A stretch of DNA of 13,444 bases from DATFYP01 sp035626235. GTDB lineage: Archaea; Thermoproteota; Nitrososphaeria; Nitrososphaerales; Gagatemarchaeaceae. The position numbers and the translations under genes are program-made. Within the stretch, counting starts at the first letter, position 1; every line of letters starts with the position of its first letter. Positions 1 through 7,133 of this stretch are shown here, piece after piece. The notes under the pieces were generated by a model that made no database searches, was not told the origin of the DNA, and was given only the letters and a program-made list of their open reading frames with translations. The stretch spans positions 1-13,444 of the forward strand of contig DASPOB010000061.1 of NCBI GenBank assembly GCA_035626235.1, in the 5' to 3' direction.

Positions 1-995
1 CCTAACTCCAGCGATGAATCGGCCAGGTGCACCGAACCTCCTTTCGCCTCCACCGTGTTGAGGGTATCGACCAGGGCGTCCTCGTCGGTCCCTGAAGAGA
101 AGACGTCGTCGGATACGGCGCAGGCTTCAACCGCTCCCGCCTCCGCTGCCTCTCTCACCCTCGGAAGGGTGTAGGCCACCTTTCGGTCTCCCGAAGACAC
201 CCGCTTCACAACCTCTTCCACGAGGCGTTGCATCTCGACCAGCGCCGAGCCCCGTGCCAGGTCCTGAAAGTTGGGGGACTTGACGAGGGACCTGACGCCG
301 TCGGAGCCGGTCATGTCGAAGCCTTCGAGTATCTTGATGGATGGTGATCTCAGCTCCCGGGCCAGGAGGTTGGCCAGCACGTTCTTGGTGTTGCCCGGAC
401 CCGCTACCACGACCTCGTCCCCTTCCCTGAAGGCCTGAGATACTATTCCCACGACCTTGCTGAAGTACGGCTTCGAGCTCTGCTCCTCAGACATCTTCCC
501 ACCCAGCCCCGACTCCACGGTCGTAAGGACGGCGAGGTGCGACCCTGCCAAGGTCCCTACTCCGGCGTCGCGCCTGTCGACCGCCAGGAGGATGTATCTC
601 TTGGCGGAGGCACTTGTGGAGCGGACCAGCATCGTCTCAAGGCGCCCCCACTTTTCCTTCCTGAGGGTGAGAGAGTGCCCGGGCGATAGGGTGACGGAGT
701 GGGAACCAGCCCTGTTTACACTGTCGTCACTCGTCTCGACTATCGCCCCCCTGACTCTGAGTCGATCTATGCTGCTATCCAGGTGGACCTCTTCGACCGA
801 AAGCGCGATGGTGACCTTGACCCGCTCTCCCTTGTCGGGGCGTGAGTATTCTTCCTCGCGCTTGACTACTCGGGAGGCTCTTGTCACGAGGACGTCTCCC
901 CTCGCGATTAGCCTTCGCAGGGTCCACAAATCCTCTGCCGATTCTATTGTAAGCGCGCAGCTGCCGTGTTTAGGGTTGAATTGTGTGACTATCAA
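1..995 (-). CDS. pelA: Pelota (Dom34-like) ribosome rescue factor, 3' end cut by window
   Basis: Pelota resembles release factor eRF1. With aEF1A and the recycling ATPase ABCE1 it splits ribosomes stalled on mRNA lacking a usable stop codon (family knowledge). Read directly from the minus strand, 331 codons are open without a stop. Archaeal Pelota is about 350 residues, so roughly the last 20 lie beyond base 1. The N-terminal Sm-like domain covers about 1-130 (starting MIVTQFNPKHG). The central domain, about 134-265, starts YILLAVDRRDAG, has VVVAGPGNTKN near 195-205 and lacks the GGQ motif of true release factors, as expected. The C-terminal domain starts about 272 (RKVAYTLPRV) and contains AVSDDVFSS at 293-301. 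The start is TTG at 995-993, 8 nt after the dnaG stop; no clear Shine-Dalgarno sequence is visible, so expression probably depends on coupling to dnaG. The identification is secure; the exact start is moderately so. Confidence 0.93.
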   Translation of the reverse strand, partial: MIVTQFNPKHGSCALTIESAEDLWTLRRLIARGDVLVTRASRVVKREEEYSRPDKGERVKVTIALSVEEVHLDSSIDRLRVRGAIVETSDDSVNRAGSHSVTLSPGHSLTLRKEKWGRLETMLVRSTSASAKRYILLAVDRRDAGVGTLAGSHLAVLTTVESGLGGKMSEEQSSKPYFSKVVGIVSQAFREGDEVVVAGPGNTKNVLANLLARELRSPSIKILEGFDMTGSDGVRSLVKSPNFQDLARGSALVEMQRLVEEVVKRVSSGDRKVAYTLPRVREAAEAGAVEACAVSDDVFSSGTDEDALVDTLNTVEAKGGSVHLADSSLEL

Positions 996-1003
996 CGGCG
1001 GAG

Positions 1004-2176
1004 CTACTCGAGCCCGAGGTCCCTGAATGTCCCAATCCGAACATCGTCAGGGATGTCGCCGAGTTCTCCTGTCCTGTGGCCGATGATTCCCTTTATCCCC
1101 ACTTTTGCGGCCGATTCGACGAGCCTCTGGGTGACTATCCCGTCGAAAATCAGGTAGTAGGCCCCGGGGGCCCCCTGCATCTTCTGCACGAGCTCGCTGA
1201 TGGGGTACCTGCCGACCTCCTGCAGACCCTGGTCCAGAAGGATAGCCTCTAGCGTCCCGTTCAGGTCCGGGTAGATCTCGCGCGTCTTGACCACCACTGG
1301 CTCGTCCGGTTCTTCTGTTGGCTTTTCCTCCACCTTCTCGGCCGCCCTCTCTCTCCGTTGCGGTCGGGCCGGGGCTTCGAGGCGCTCAGAGCGTAGCAGG
1401 TTGAGCACATCCATCGGGGTCAGGTCCTCCACCTCCTTGCCTGGCGGAGCCCTGAGAACCTTCTCGACCCTTACGACTTGGGCGAGTTCCTTCTCGATGA
1501 GGTCGCCTCCCCTGTCACCATCAAGCACCGCGATGAGGCGCTTTTTCTTGCCAAGCTCGATGATTGAATCTGGGACGCTCGTTCCTTCCAAGGCAACGAC
1601 GTTCTCTATCCCCGCCCTGAGAAAGAGCACCACGTCGGCTCTCCCCTCGACAAGGTAAACCATGTCAGAGGAAAAGACCGCAGGGCCAGCGGGGAGGTTC
1701 TCCATGCCGTAGTTCACGACCTTCGCCCGCTTCGTGGACTCGGTCACGTCCTTGAGGACGTTCTCTCCTTCGCTTGACGTCTTTGAACTCCACTCGCGGA
1801 CGATTGTCTTGGCCCTGTCGACTATCTGCTTCCTCTTTGTCGCCCTCACGTCCTCGATGGCCGCCAGCGTGACGCGGGCGCTGCAGGGGCCGACCTTGTC
1901 CACGCTTTCCACCGCGGCAGCGATCAGGGCCGCGGTGCCTATGTCCGTGGACATCGGGACGATGACCTCCCCTCGGGTCTTGTCGTTCTTGGACTCGAGA
2001 TTGATTTCTATCCTTCCTACCTTCCAGCTCTTCTGCAGCTCGTTGAGGTTCATCTCCGGGCCGAAGAGCCCCTCGGTCTGCCCGAAGATGGCTCCGATTA
2101 CGTCGGCCCTTTCGACGACTCCGTCTACCTCAAACTTGAGCCTTACTAGGTACTTTACTATACCCGAATCTGGCAA
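1004..2176 (-). CDS. dnaG: archaeal DnaG primase / exosome-associated Toprim protein
   Basis: 390 residues, close to the usual archaeal DnaG length. Archaeal DnaG makes short RNA primers in vitro and is also a stable subunit of the archaeal RNA exosome (family knowledge). The N-terminal domain spans about 1-165. The Toprim domain follows, with the catalytic glutamate in YLVEGRADVV (E177), a conserved VALEGTSVP segment at 194-202, and the metal-binding pair in AVLDGDRGGD (D219, D221). RAPPGKEVEDLT at 242-253 is also typical of the family. A charged linker at about 265-300 (rich in R, E, K, P) leads to a C-terminal domain ending GTFRDLGLE. The start is TTG at 2176-2174; no in-frame ATG or GTG offers a better start, and AAGGA lies just upstream, though close. 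It sits 81 nt after the small Toprim gene and 8 nt before pelA, so dnaG-pelA is probably one transcript. Confidence 0.95.
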   Translation of the reverse strand: MPDSGIVKYLVRLKFEVDGVVERADVIGAIFGQTEGLFGPEMNLNELQKSWKVGRIEINLESKNDKTRGEVIVPMSTDIGTAALIAAAVESVDKVGPCSARVTLAAIEDVRATKRKQIVDRAKTIVREWSSKTSSEGENVLKDVTESTKRAKVVNYGMENLPAGPAVFSSDMVYLVEGRADVVLFLRAGIENVVALEGTSVPDSIIELGKKKRLIAVLDGDRGGDLIEKELAQVVRVEKVLRAPPGKEVEDLTPMDVLNLLRSERLEAPARPQRRERAAEKVEEKPTEEPDEPVVVKTREIYPDLNGTLEAILLDQGLQEVGRYPISELVQKMQGAPGAYYLIFDGIVTQRLVESAAKVGIKGIIGHRTGELGDIPDDVRIGTFRDLGLE

Positions 2177-2212
2177 TTTCCTTCAACCTCTGTTCAACTC
2201 GTTTTTATCGGA

Positions 2213-2231
2213 TTAAGCGCACTCAGCTTAA
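2213..2231. promoter_or_regulatory. inverted repeat upstream of dnaG, possible operator
   Basis: TTAAGC and GCTTAA form a perfect 6-bp inverted repeat with a 7-nt spacer in the gap between the Toprim gene and dnaG. On the minus strand an AT-rich stretch (GATAAAAA) lies between this repeat and the dnaG start, and TTTATAA lies at the far side of the gap, next to the Toprim stop. Either could serve as a weak TATA box. The symmetry would suit a dimeric repressor, but it is short and could be chance. Confidence 0.3.
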
Positions 2232-2257
2232 CTTACTTTCAGGCGAAATCTTCGTGG

Positions 2258-2683
2258 TTATAAACTCTTGTTTTCGCTATGCTGGACGCCCACTGTGTCC
2301 GCGAACCTCGAGAGGTTCTCCACGTGGAGAAAGACGCCCTTCGAAGCCGCTTTCAGCCTCCTCCTTTCTGCAAGCGAGGTCTGGAGCCCTTCATGGGACA
2401 GCTTCTTGACGAAACGGGCGGCCAGGGTTCCCCCTTCGCGGTCCAGGTCCGTGAGGATGACCACCGCGCCGGAACCTCCGAATGCCCGTCTTCCTGTCCT
2501 GGAATACGAGGAGACCGTGGCCAATGCGCCAGCGTAGCCCAGCTCTCTCAATGCCCGCTCGTCCCTTTTCCCCTCGACCAACAGTGCCCAGCCGTCTTCG
2601 GAGCGGTGGTTGAGGTCGCGTACGAAGTCCACGAGAAACTCCCCGAAGACCTGGAACGCCTTCTCCCGCTTGTCTATCACCAC
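2258..2683 (-). CDS. small archaeal Toprim-domain protein (UPF0292-like)
   Basis: 141 residues, almost entirely one Toprim fold. The conserved glutamate lies in LLVEGKRDER (E37) and the DxD pair in ILTDLDREGG (D79, D81), so all catalytic-type residues of a Toprim nuclease or primase core are present. The length and single-domain layout match the archaeal UPF0292 / RNase M5-like small Toprim proteins, whose biochemical function I do not know to be established. The start is GTG. Two GTG codons are adjacent (2683-2681 and 2680-2678); an AGGTGA Shine-Dalgarno sequence at 2692-2687 is 3 nt from the first and 6 nt from the second, so the second may be the true start. It is followed by dnaG, another Toprim protein, after 81 nt. 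A role in RNA or DNA processing is likely; the substrate is unknown. Confidence 0.8.
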   Translation of the reverse strand: MVIDKREKAFQVFGEFLVDFVRDLNHRSEDGWALLVEGKRDERALRELGYAGALATVSSYSRTGRRAFGGSGAVVILTDLDREGGTLAARFVKKLSHEGLQTSLAERRRLKAASKGVFLHVENLSRFADTVGVQHSENKSL

Positions 2684-2699
2684 TGGTCACCTGGGATTG

Positions 2700-2774
2700 T
2701 TGCCCGTCTCTGACGAGCCCGGATCATGCCCCCGCGTCTCGCGGGGTCCGTCACCGAGCTTCTTCAACGGGCAA
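2700..2774 (-). other. structured intergenic element with closing stem and apical hairpin
   Basis: An 8-bp perfect stem (TTGCCCGT at 2700-2707 with ACGGGCAA at 2767-2774) encloses a second, very stable hairpin (CCCCGCG at 2730-2736, 3-nt loop, CGCGGGG at 2740-2746). A short CGGA/TCCG extension (2720-2723 with 2747-2750) supports the same fold. Read on the minus strand, the closing stem is followed at once by an ACA trinucleotide, as in H/ACA guide RNAs. I could not build a clean kink-turn in the upper stem, however. It lies in the 5' region of the Toprim gene, 17 nt upstream of its start, so it could equally be a leader structure or an attenuator. Function unknown. Confidence 0.4.
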
Positions 2775-2818
2775 ACGGCTCTCGTCTGTCGCGCGTCTGG
2801 GTAAACCATCTGCTCATC

Positions 2819-2859
2819 AAAGCGTTTCCGCCTTCGCAGGTGGCCGTTAAACGCGCTTT
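2819..2859 (-). other. large hairpin downstream of pheT
   Basis: AAAGCGTTT (2819-2827) pairs with AAACGCGCTTT (2849-2859) around a 2-nt bulge. The pairing continues inward as CCGCC (2828-2832) with GGTGG (2839-2843), closing a 6-nt loop. In minus-strand orientation it begins 37 nt after the pheT stop. It may mark the 3' end of the synthetase operon or the 5' leader of the Toprim/dnaG unit. No U-tract follows it, so an ordinary intrinsic terminator is not well supported. The rest of the 212-nt gap (2684-2895) shows no convincing gene on either strand. Confidence 0.4.
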
Positions 2860-2895
2860 AGAACGAAAGCCGTCTATGAGATTTGGCGGGGGGAG

Positions 2896-4530
2896 CTATT
2901 TTAGCTGTTTGAACAACCGGGAGAGGTCGACCTCGAACCCCGAGACGGGGACGTTCAATCCGAAGGCGGCGAGGGCCTCCGGCTTCACTTCGCCCACAGA
3001 GCCCAGCGCCTTCCCGCGCGCCGAGACGGCCGCGGACCTCCCGTCGGAGAACGCCCAGTGTGGCCGGGGCTTCGTCACGGCCTCGACCCCCGTTAGGACT
3101 CGCAAGGCGGCCGCCAGGTACATCTTGGCCTCGGTGAACGATGAACGGGAGTGGGCCGAGAGGCAGCCGAGACTCCAGGACTCGCCGACGCCCTCCGATC
3201 CTCTGGAGTAGACCCTGCCTATCTCGAACACCCGCTGGGGATAGTCTTCCTTGATGTTGCCGGTGAGCGCCGCCATCAGCGAAGGGAGCACCGAATCCCG
3301 TAGGACCGAATGCTCTTGGCTGCGCGGCTCGTGCACCGCAATCCTGGTCTCTGAAGACCTCCCGAACTTGTGGTACAGCGACTTCTCGTCCACCAGCTCG
3401 AAGGTCATCAGCTCGGTCATGCCTGCTCCCGCCATTATCGTTGAGGTCCTGTCGAAGAACTGCTCCAGGGAGTTGAACGAGCCCGGCTGCTTGCTCGGGG
3501 GGTAGAGCGGTGGTATCCTGTCGATGCCGTAGCCCAGTGCGACCTCCTCAGCCACGTCCACGGGGTGCAACAGGTCGATCCTGTATCGCGGGGCGACGAC
3601 CCGAGTGCCACGCACACCGAGCCTGCTCTTGCGAAGGCAGTCGACCACTTGGCTCCGCGTGAGCCCAAGGCCGAGAGACCGTTCAACGAGCTCTAGGTCG
3701 AGATTAAGCTCCCTTTCGGCGAGGTCAGGTGTGGTCCTCACACCGTCGTGGTACTCCACGGCCACGGAGCCGATCATCCCACCCGCCTCCCCGAGGGTGG
3801 TGGCCAGGATCGCCAGTACGTCTTCACCGGCCCTCTGGTCTGTGCTGGTGACGTCGATGAACAGGTTCTTCGTCCCGCTCGACACCTTGGTGGCGTTCCC
3901 GTTGATGACAGGCGGGAATGAAAGGACTGTGTCTGTCGAGTCAAGGATGACGGGGAAGAGTCTAACACCTTCGAGGATACGGCCGTAGACCCTCCCCTGT
4001 TCCGTTCCCTCCAGTATCTCCGCCAGAGTCAGTTCCCTCACCTCTCCCAGAGGCGTAAAGCTGAATGATGATGGACAGGCAGCGTATCGGAGAGGTCCGG
4101 CCACCGCGTCGAGGTTGTGAAGGCCAATCGCCACCACCTTCCGCCTCCTCCCGAGGCCGTTGTGCAAGTCTTCTTGGAGCGAGATGACCTGCCTGACGTC
4201 TTCGTCGTCGAACGCGAGTCCCGTGACGGTCGCGCACGCTATGAAGGGTCTGACCGACGACAGCCTGCGGTCGACCTTGACCGAAAGGCCAGAAGGCATC
4301 AGCGGGAACGAAGGGAGCCCGAGTTCAACGCCGAGAATGCCGCGGAGGGCGCGCGCGATGCCGAAGTCCGTGCCGAAGTCCGGCCGGTTGGGGCTGTATT
4401 CAACCCGCACGGCGTCGCCCTCGACGCTTTCGATGTCGAGACCGATGTAAGGGAGCCTCTCTAGGACTTTCCTGCGGTTTGCCCCGACCATGCGCGACAG
4501 GCGGGACAGTTCAGTGGCTACGACTGGCAT
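2896..4530 (-). CDS. pheT: phenylalanyl-tRNA synthetase beta subunit
   Basis: PheRS is an alpha2-beta2 enzyme that charges tRNA-Phe; the beta subunit supplies editing and structural domains. At 544 residues this is the shorter archaeal/eukaryotic form rather than the roughly 800-residue bacterial form. Visible landmarks: VEYSPNRPDF (43-52), then ISLQEDLHNGLGRRRKVVAIG (116-136) characteristic of archaeal beta subunits. The B3/B4 editing region follows to about 265, with KNLFIDVTSTD near 221-231. The B5 domain has RIDLLHPVDVAEEV (317-330), whose acidic residues bind magnesium. A catalytic-like core has TELMTFELV (372-380) and VLRDSVLPSLM (409-419). The start is ATG at 4530-4528 with GGTGGAG just upstream. 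It lies inside the last 20 nt of pheS in another frame, so the two subunits are translationally coupled, which suits equal stoichiometry. The stop is TAG at 2898-2896. Confidence 0.96.
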   Translation of the reverse strand: MPVVATELSRLSRMVGANRRKVLERLPYIGLDIESVEGDAVRVEYSPNRPDFGTDFGIARALRGILGVELGLPSFPLMPSGLSVKVDRRLSSVRPFIACATVTGLAFDDEDVRQVISLQEDLHNGLGRRRKVVAIGLHNLDAVAGPLRYAACPSSFSFTPLGEVRELTLAEILEGTEQGRVYGRILEGVRLFPVILDSTDTVLSFPPVINGNATKVSSGTKNLFIDVTSTDQRAGEDVLAILATTLGEAGGMIGSVAVEYHDGVRTTPDLAERELNLDLELVERSLGLGLTRSQVVDCLRKSRLGVRGTRVVAPRYRIDLLHPVDVAEEVALGYGIDRIPPLYPPSKQPGSFNSLEQFFDRTSTIMAGAGMTELMTFELVDEKSLYHKFGRSSETRIAVHEPRSQEHSVLRDSVLPSLMAALTGNIKEDYPQRVFEIGRVYSRGSEGVGESWSLGCLSAHSRSSFTEAKMYLAAALRVLTGVEAVTKPRPHWAFSDGRSAAVSARGKALGSVGEVKPEALAAFGLNVPVSGFEVDLSRLFKQLK

Positions 4531-5998
4531 ACTCCACCCTGTTCCTGAACCATGAAAGGTCGGCCCCGTAGAGGTCCCTCATGTCATCGAGCCCGAACCT
4601 CATCAGCATCAGGCGCTCGACGCCTGGGCCCCACGCGAGGACCGGAACTCGGACCCCCAGCGGCACCGTGACCTCGGGCCTGAATATCCCCGAACCGCTG
4701 AGCTCTATCCACGCCTTGGCCGCCTGCGAATACCCGACCACCTCGAGCGACGGCTCGGTGTACGGGAAGTACGTCGGCCAGAGCTTTACTTCCTTCATCC
4801 CGAGCTTCCTGTAGAACTCCTTCAGGAACCCAATGAGGTGCCTGACGCTCAGTCCCTCGCCCACGATGATCCCATCCATGTGGTGGAACTCTGCGAGATG
4901 CTTGTAATCGAGGTTTTCATTCCTGTAAACTTTGCTTACGGCGAAGACCCTTGTCTCTTTCTCGCGCGACTTCGAGAGGGCCCTGACTGTCAGCACTGTG
5001 TTGTGGGTTCTCAGCACCAGGCGCCTGGCCTCCTCGACCCTCCAGCTGTATCCCCAGCCCCTGCTCCCTGTCGTCCATCCGTTCTCGTGGGTCGATGCCA
5101 CCTTGGCTACGATGCCCGTCCGCTTGAGGTGGTCGTCGGAAAGGCCCTCAAGGTAGAATGTGTCCTGCATCTCCCTACCGGGGTGATCTTGGGGGATGAA
5201 GAGGGCATCGAAGTTCCAGAAGGCTGGGTGGACGCTCCCTCCCTCCAGCTCGGTGAAGCCCATGGAGATGTACACTTCGCGCACCTCCCTGATGAATTCC
5301 CTGACTGGGTGCCTCCTGCCGGGATAAAAGACGGGGGCTTTCGCTTCGACGTCGATTGGCCTCAATGTCTTTCCACGCCAGCCCCCCGAGGATAGGAGGT
5401 CAGGAGAGAGCAAGTCCAGCTGATGGGCACCGACCCTGGACTCGAGGGCCCTCCTCCCTTCTTCCGTGGCAGAGACCGAAACAGAGCGACGCTCAACGCG
5501 AGAGAGAATCCCCCTCCTCAGAAGGTCCGATACCATCGTCCGCTGCCCCGAGTCCAAGGTTGCCTCTTCCGCTCCGGAGGAAATCAAATCGAGGAGCGAG
5601 CGGAGACTCGTTGGCGCCTGCCGATCAGCGACCTTAACGACCGCCGGGGAGACGGAGCCGTCGATTGTTATCCAGTGTGAAGAGCGCGCCCTTCCCAGCG
5701 CGGCCGAGAATTCTTCATTGGAGAATCCTTCCTTGAGGGCCTGCATCGTCTGAGGCGTGAGCGAGTTCGACACTTGTTCGAAGAGGGTGAGCTCGGGGGG
5801 AGTCTTCCCTTCGACCTTCAACCGGCTGTTTACAGACTCGCTGACTTCCACGAGCTTCTTTGAAGAAAGCCATTCAATGGAGCGGCGGACCTGATCTGGT
5901 TTGAGGCCGGAGGCACTCACCAGGGACTCGAAATCCAGGGTCTTGGTGCCCAACGCTGAGAGGACTCTGCGCTCGATCGGGTGGAGAGACGTGGGCAA
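4511..5998 (-). CDS. pheS: phenylalanyl-tRNA synthetase alpha subunit
   Basis: Catalytic subunit of PheRS, a class II synthetase. 495 residues, normal for the archaeal alpha subunit. The N-terminus (1-60 and again about 130-185) reads as winged-helix modules (LKPDQVRRSIEWLSSKKLV), as in archaeal and human PheRS. The catalytic domain starts near 229 with motif 1 (HPVREFIREVREVYISMGF). The conserved FWNFDALFIPQDHPGREMQD follows at 260-279, and THNT at 331-334. Motif 2 is at 350-374 (RVFAVSKVYRNENLD then HLAEFHHMDG), and motif 3 is GPGVERLMLMRFGL at 457-470. FPYTEPSLEV (411-420) and WIELSGSGIFRPEV (430-443) form the Phe pocket. The start is TTG at 5998-5996, only 4 nt after the trpS stop, with GGGGA about 11 nt upstream. 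pheT begins inside its 3' end. No frame disruption seen. Confidence 0.96.
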   Translation of the reverse strand: MPTSLHPIERRVLSALGTKTLDFESLVSASGLKPDQVRRSIEWLSSKKLVEVSESVNSRLKVEGKTPPELTLFEQVSNSLTPQTMQALKEGFSNEEFSAALGRARSSHWITIDGSVSPAVVKVADRQAPTSLRSLLDLISSGAEEATLDSGQRTMVSDLLRRGILSRVERRSVSVSATEEGRRALESRVGAHQLDLLSPDLLSSGGWRGKTLRPIDVEAKAPVFYPGRRHPVREFIREVREVYISMGFTELEGGSVHPAFWNFDALFIPQDHPGREMQDTFYLEGLSDDHLKRTGIVAKVASTHENGWTTGSRGWGYSWRVEEARRLVLRTHNTVLTVRALSKSREKETRVFAVSKVYRNENLDYKHLAEFHHMDGIIVGEGLSVRHLIGFLKEFYRKLGMKEVKLWPTYFPYTEPSLEVVGYSQAAKAWIELSGSGIFRPEVTVPLGVRVPVLAWGPGVERLMLMRFGLDDMRDLYGADLSWFRNRVEYASRSH

Positions 5999-6002
5999 GC
6001 TT

Positions 6003-7133
6003 CTACTTCCCCGTGGACAGGAGGAGCTTTCTGCTCTTGGCCAACAGGGCCTCAGCTTCCTTCATCATCGAATCGCGTTTCTTGTGATGATCCTCGAGGA
6101 ACCTCTTTACCAAACCTGCCGCCTCCTGTTTGCACTCCCCGCACATGCGAGTCCCCCCCAGGCACTCCTCGCGGACCCTTTCGACGTGCTCGTCGTTCAG
6201 CGCGAAGTGGAAGCGGTAGAGGTCAAAGACTGGGCACACGTCGGGCCTACCTCCGAGCCGCCGCTGCTCTTCGACGGTGTCTCTCCCTCCGGTGAACGCC
6301 GTCAGGACCTTCTTGGTCGCAGCTGAGGGAGGGTCGTCCAGCGTGAACGAAGACGAAACAGTCCGCTTGGACATCTTCTGCTCGCCGGCAAGGCTCAGTA
6401 TCAGCCTGTGGTAAACGGCCGAAGGCGCGACGAACCCGAATTCATCGTGGTACTTCGCCGCCATGTCTCTGCTCAGCCTAATGTGGGGGTCCTGGTCGGC
6501 CCCGACCGGGACCAGCACGGGTTTTGGCCCGCCGAACTCGGGGAGCTGCGGCATAAGGATGTCTCCCGACTGGACCAGCGCGGACCAGTACAGCCCAATC
6601 TGTCGTTCTCCGTAAATCGCCCTGAGCATGCTGTTGGTGACGCCCCTCGAAAAGACGGTGGCGAAGCGCATCACGCGCATTTCCTCGCTTTGCAGATAGA
6701 CAACTGCCCTGGCGGGGTCCAACCCAAGAGCGAGGATGTCGGCGACGTTCTTCACGGCAATCTTGGACGTCTCGGCGAACGGGAGGCCGTTGTCGCAGTA
6801 GGCCTCGACGTCCGCGATGGCATAGAAGACGGTTGCCTTCTTGGAGAGTGACTGGAAGTAGATCATGTCGTCGGCCGTCATCTTCGTTCCAAGATGGAAG
6901 TCCCCGGATGGCTTGATGCCGCTCATCACGGCGAAAGGCTTGTTGTTGTCAATCGCGTCGGCTATCCTGCTCAGGTCCCGCTGGCCGAAGTCGATGCCCC
7001 TGCTGAGGTGATGGCTCAGTGTCTTGAAGCGCGACAGGAGAGGTGCCACTGGCTCGATCCCGAACTCATCCTTGAGCCGGGAGTAGTCCTTGATGGTGCT
7101 CGAGCCCCACGGGTCCAGTACGTCCTTTTCCAC
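6003..7133 (-). CDS. trpS: tryptophanyl-tRNA synthetase
   Basis: Class I synthetase that charges tRNA-Trp. From the chosen GTG (7133-7131) it is 376 residues, normal for archaeal TrpRS. The Rossmann core begins with GIKPSGDFHLGTKMTADDM (72-90), where HLGT stands in for the HIGH signature. FYAIADVEAY (103-112) and GLYWSALVQSGDIL (180-193) follow, then PVGADQDPHIRLSRD (209-223), strongly typical of TrpRS. The second signature is GEQKMSKRT (250-258), where KMSKR replaces KMSKS or KMSAS. The C-terminal region has CPVF (300-303) and CGEC (331-334), a possible metal site. The frame is open upstream into coaD with no stop between them, so the start is uncertain; GTG 7133 was chosen because the family-typical VLDPWG lies right after it. 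It is followed 4 nt later by pheS. The cognate tRNA-Trp gene is about 4 kb away. Confidence 0.9.
   Translation of the reverse strand: MEKDVLDPWGSSTIKDYSRLKDEFGIEPVAPLLSRFKTLSHHLSRGIDFGQRDLSRIADAIDNNKPFAVMSGIKPSGDFHLGTKMTADDMIYFQSLSKKATVFYAIADVEAYCDNGLPFAETSKIAVKNVADILALGLDPARAVVYLQSEEMRVMRFATVFSRGVTNSMLRAIYGERQIGLYWSALVQSGDILMPQLPEFGGPKPVLVPVGADQDPHIRLSRDMAAKYHDEFGFVAPSAVYHRLILSLAGEQKMSKRTVSSSFTLDDPPSAATKKVLTAFTGGRDTVEEQRRLGGRPDVCPVFDLYRFHFALNDEHVERVREECLGGTRMCGECKQEAAGLVKRFLEDHHKKRDSMMKEAEALLAKSRKLLLSTGK

Noticed and set aside
2279..2713. 144-codon plus-strand open frame across the small Toprim gene
   Set aside because: Antisense to the conserved E/DxD Toprim protein and without recognisable features.
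2700..2774. A tRNA, suggested by the closing stem and the 75-nt span
   Set aside because: No T-arm consensus on either strand, no D-arm, and the closing stem is 8 bp without a suitable discriminator region.
2684..2895. Box C/D guide RNA suggested by TTGATGA on the minus strand near 2813-2819
   Set aside because: No CTGA D box exists anywhere in this gap on that strand.
4838..5395. 185-codon plus-strand open frame inside pheS
   Set aside because: It is fully antisense to the catalytic domain of pheS, with no family resemblance; a by-product of G+C-rich codon use.
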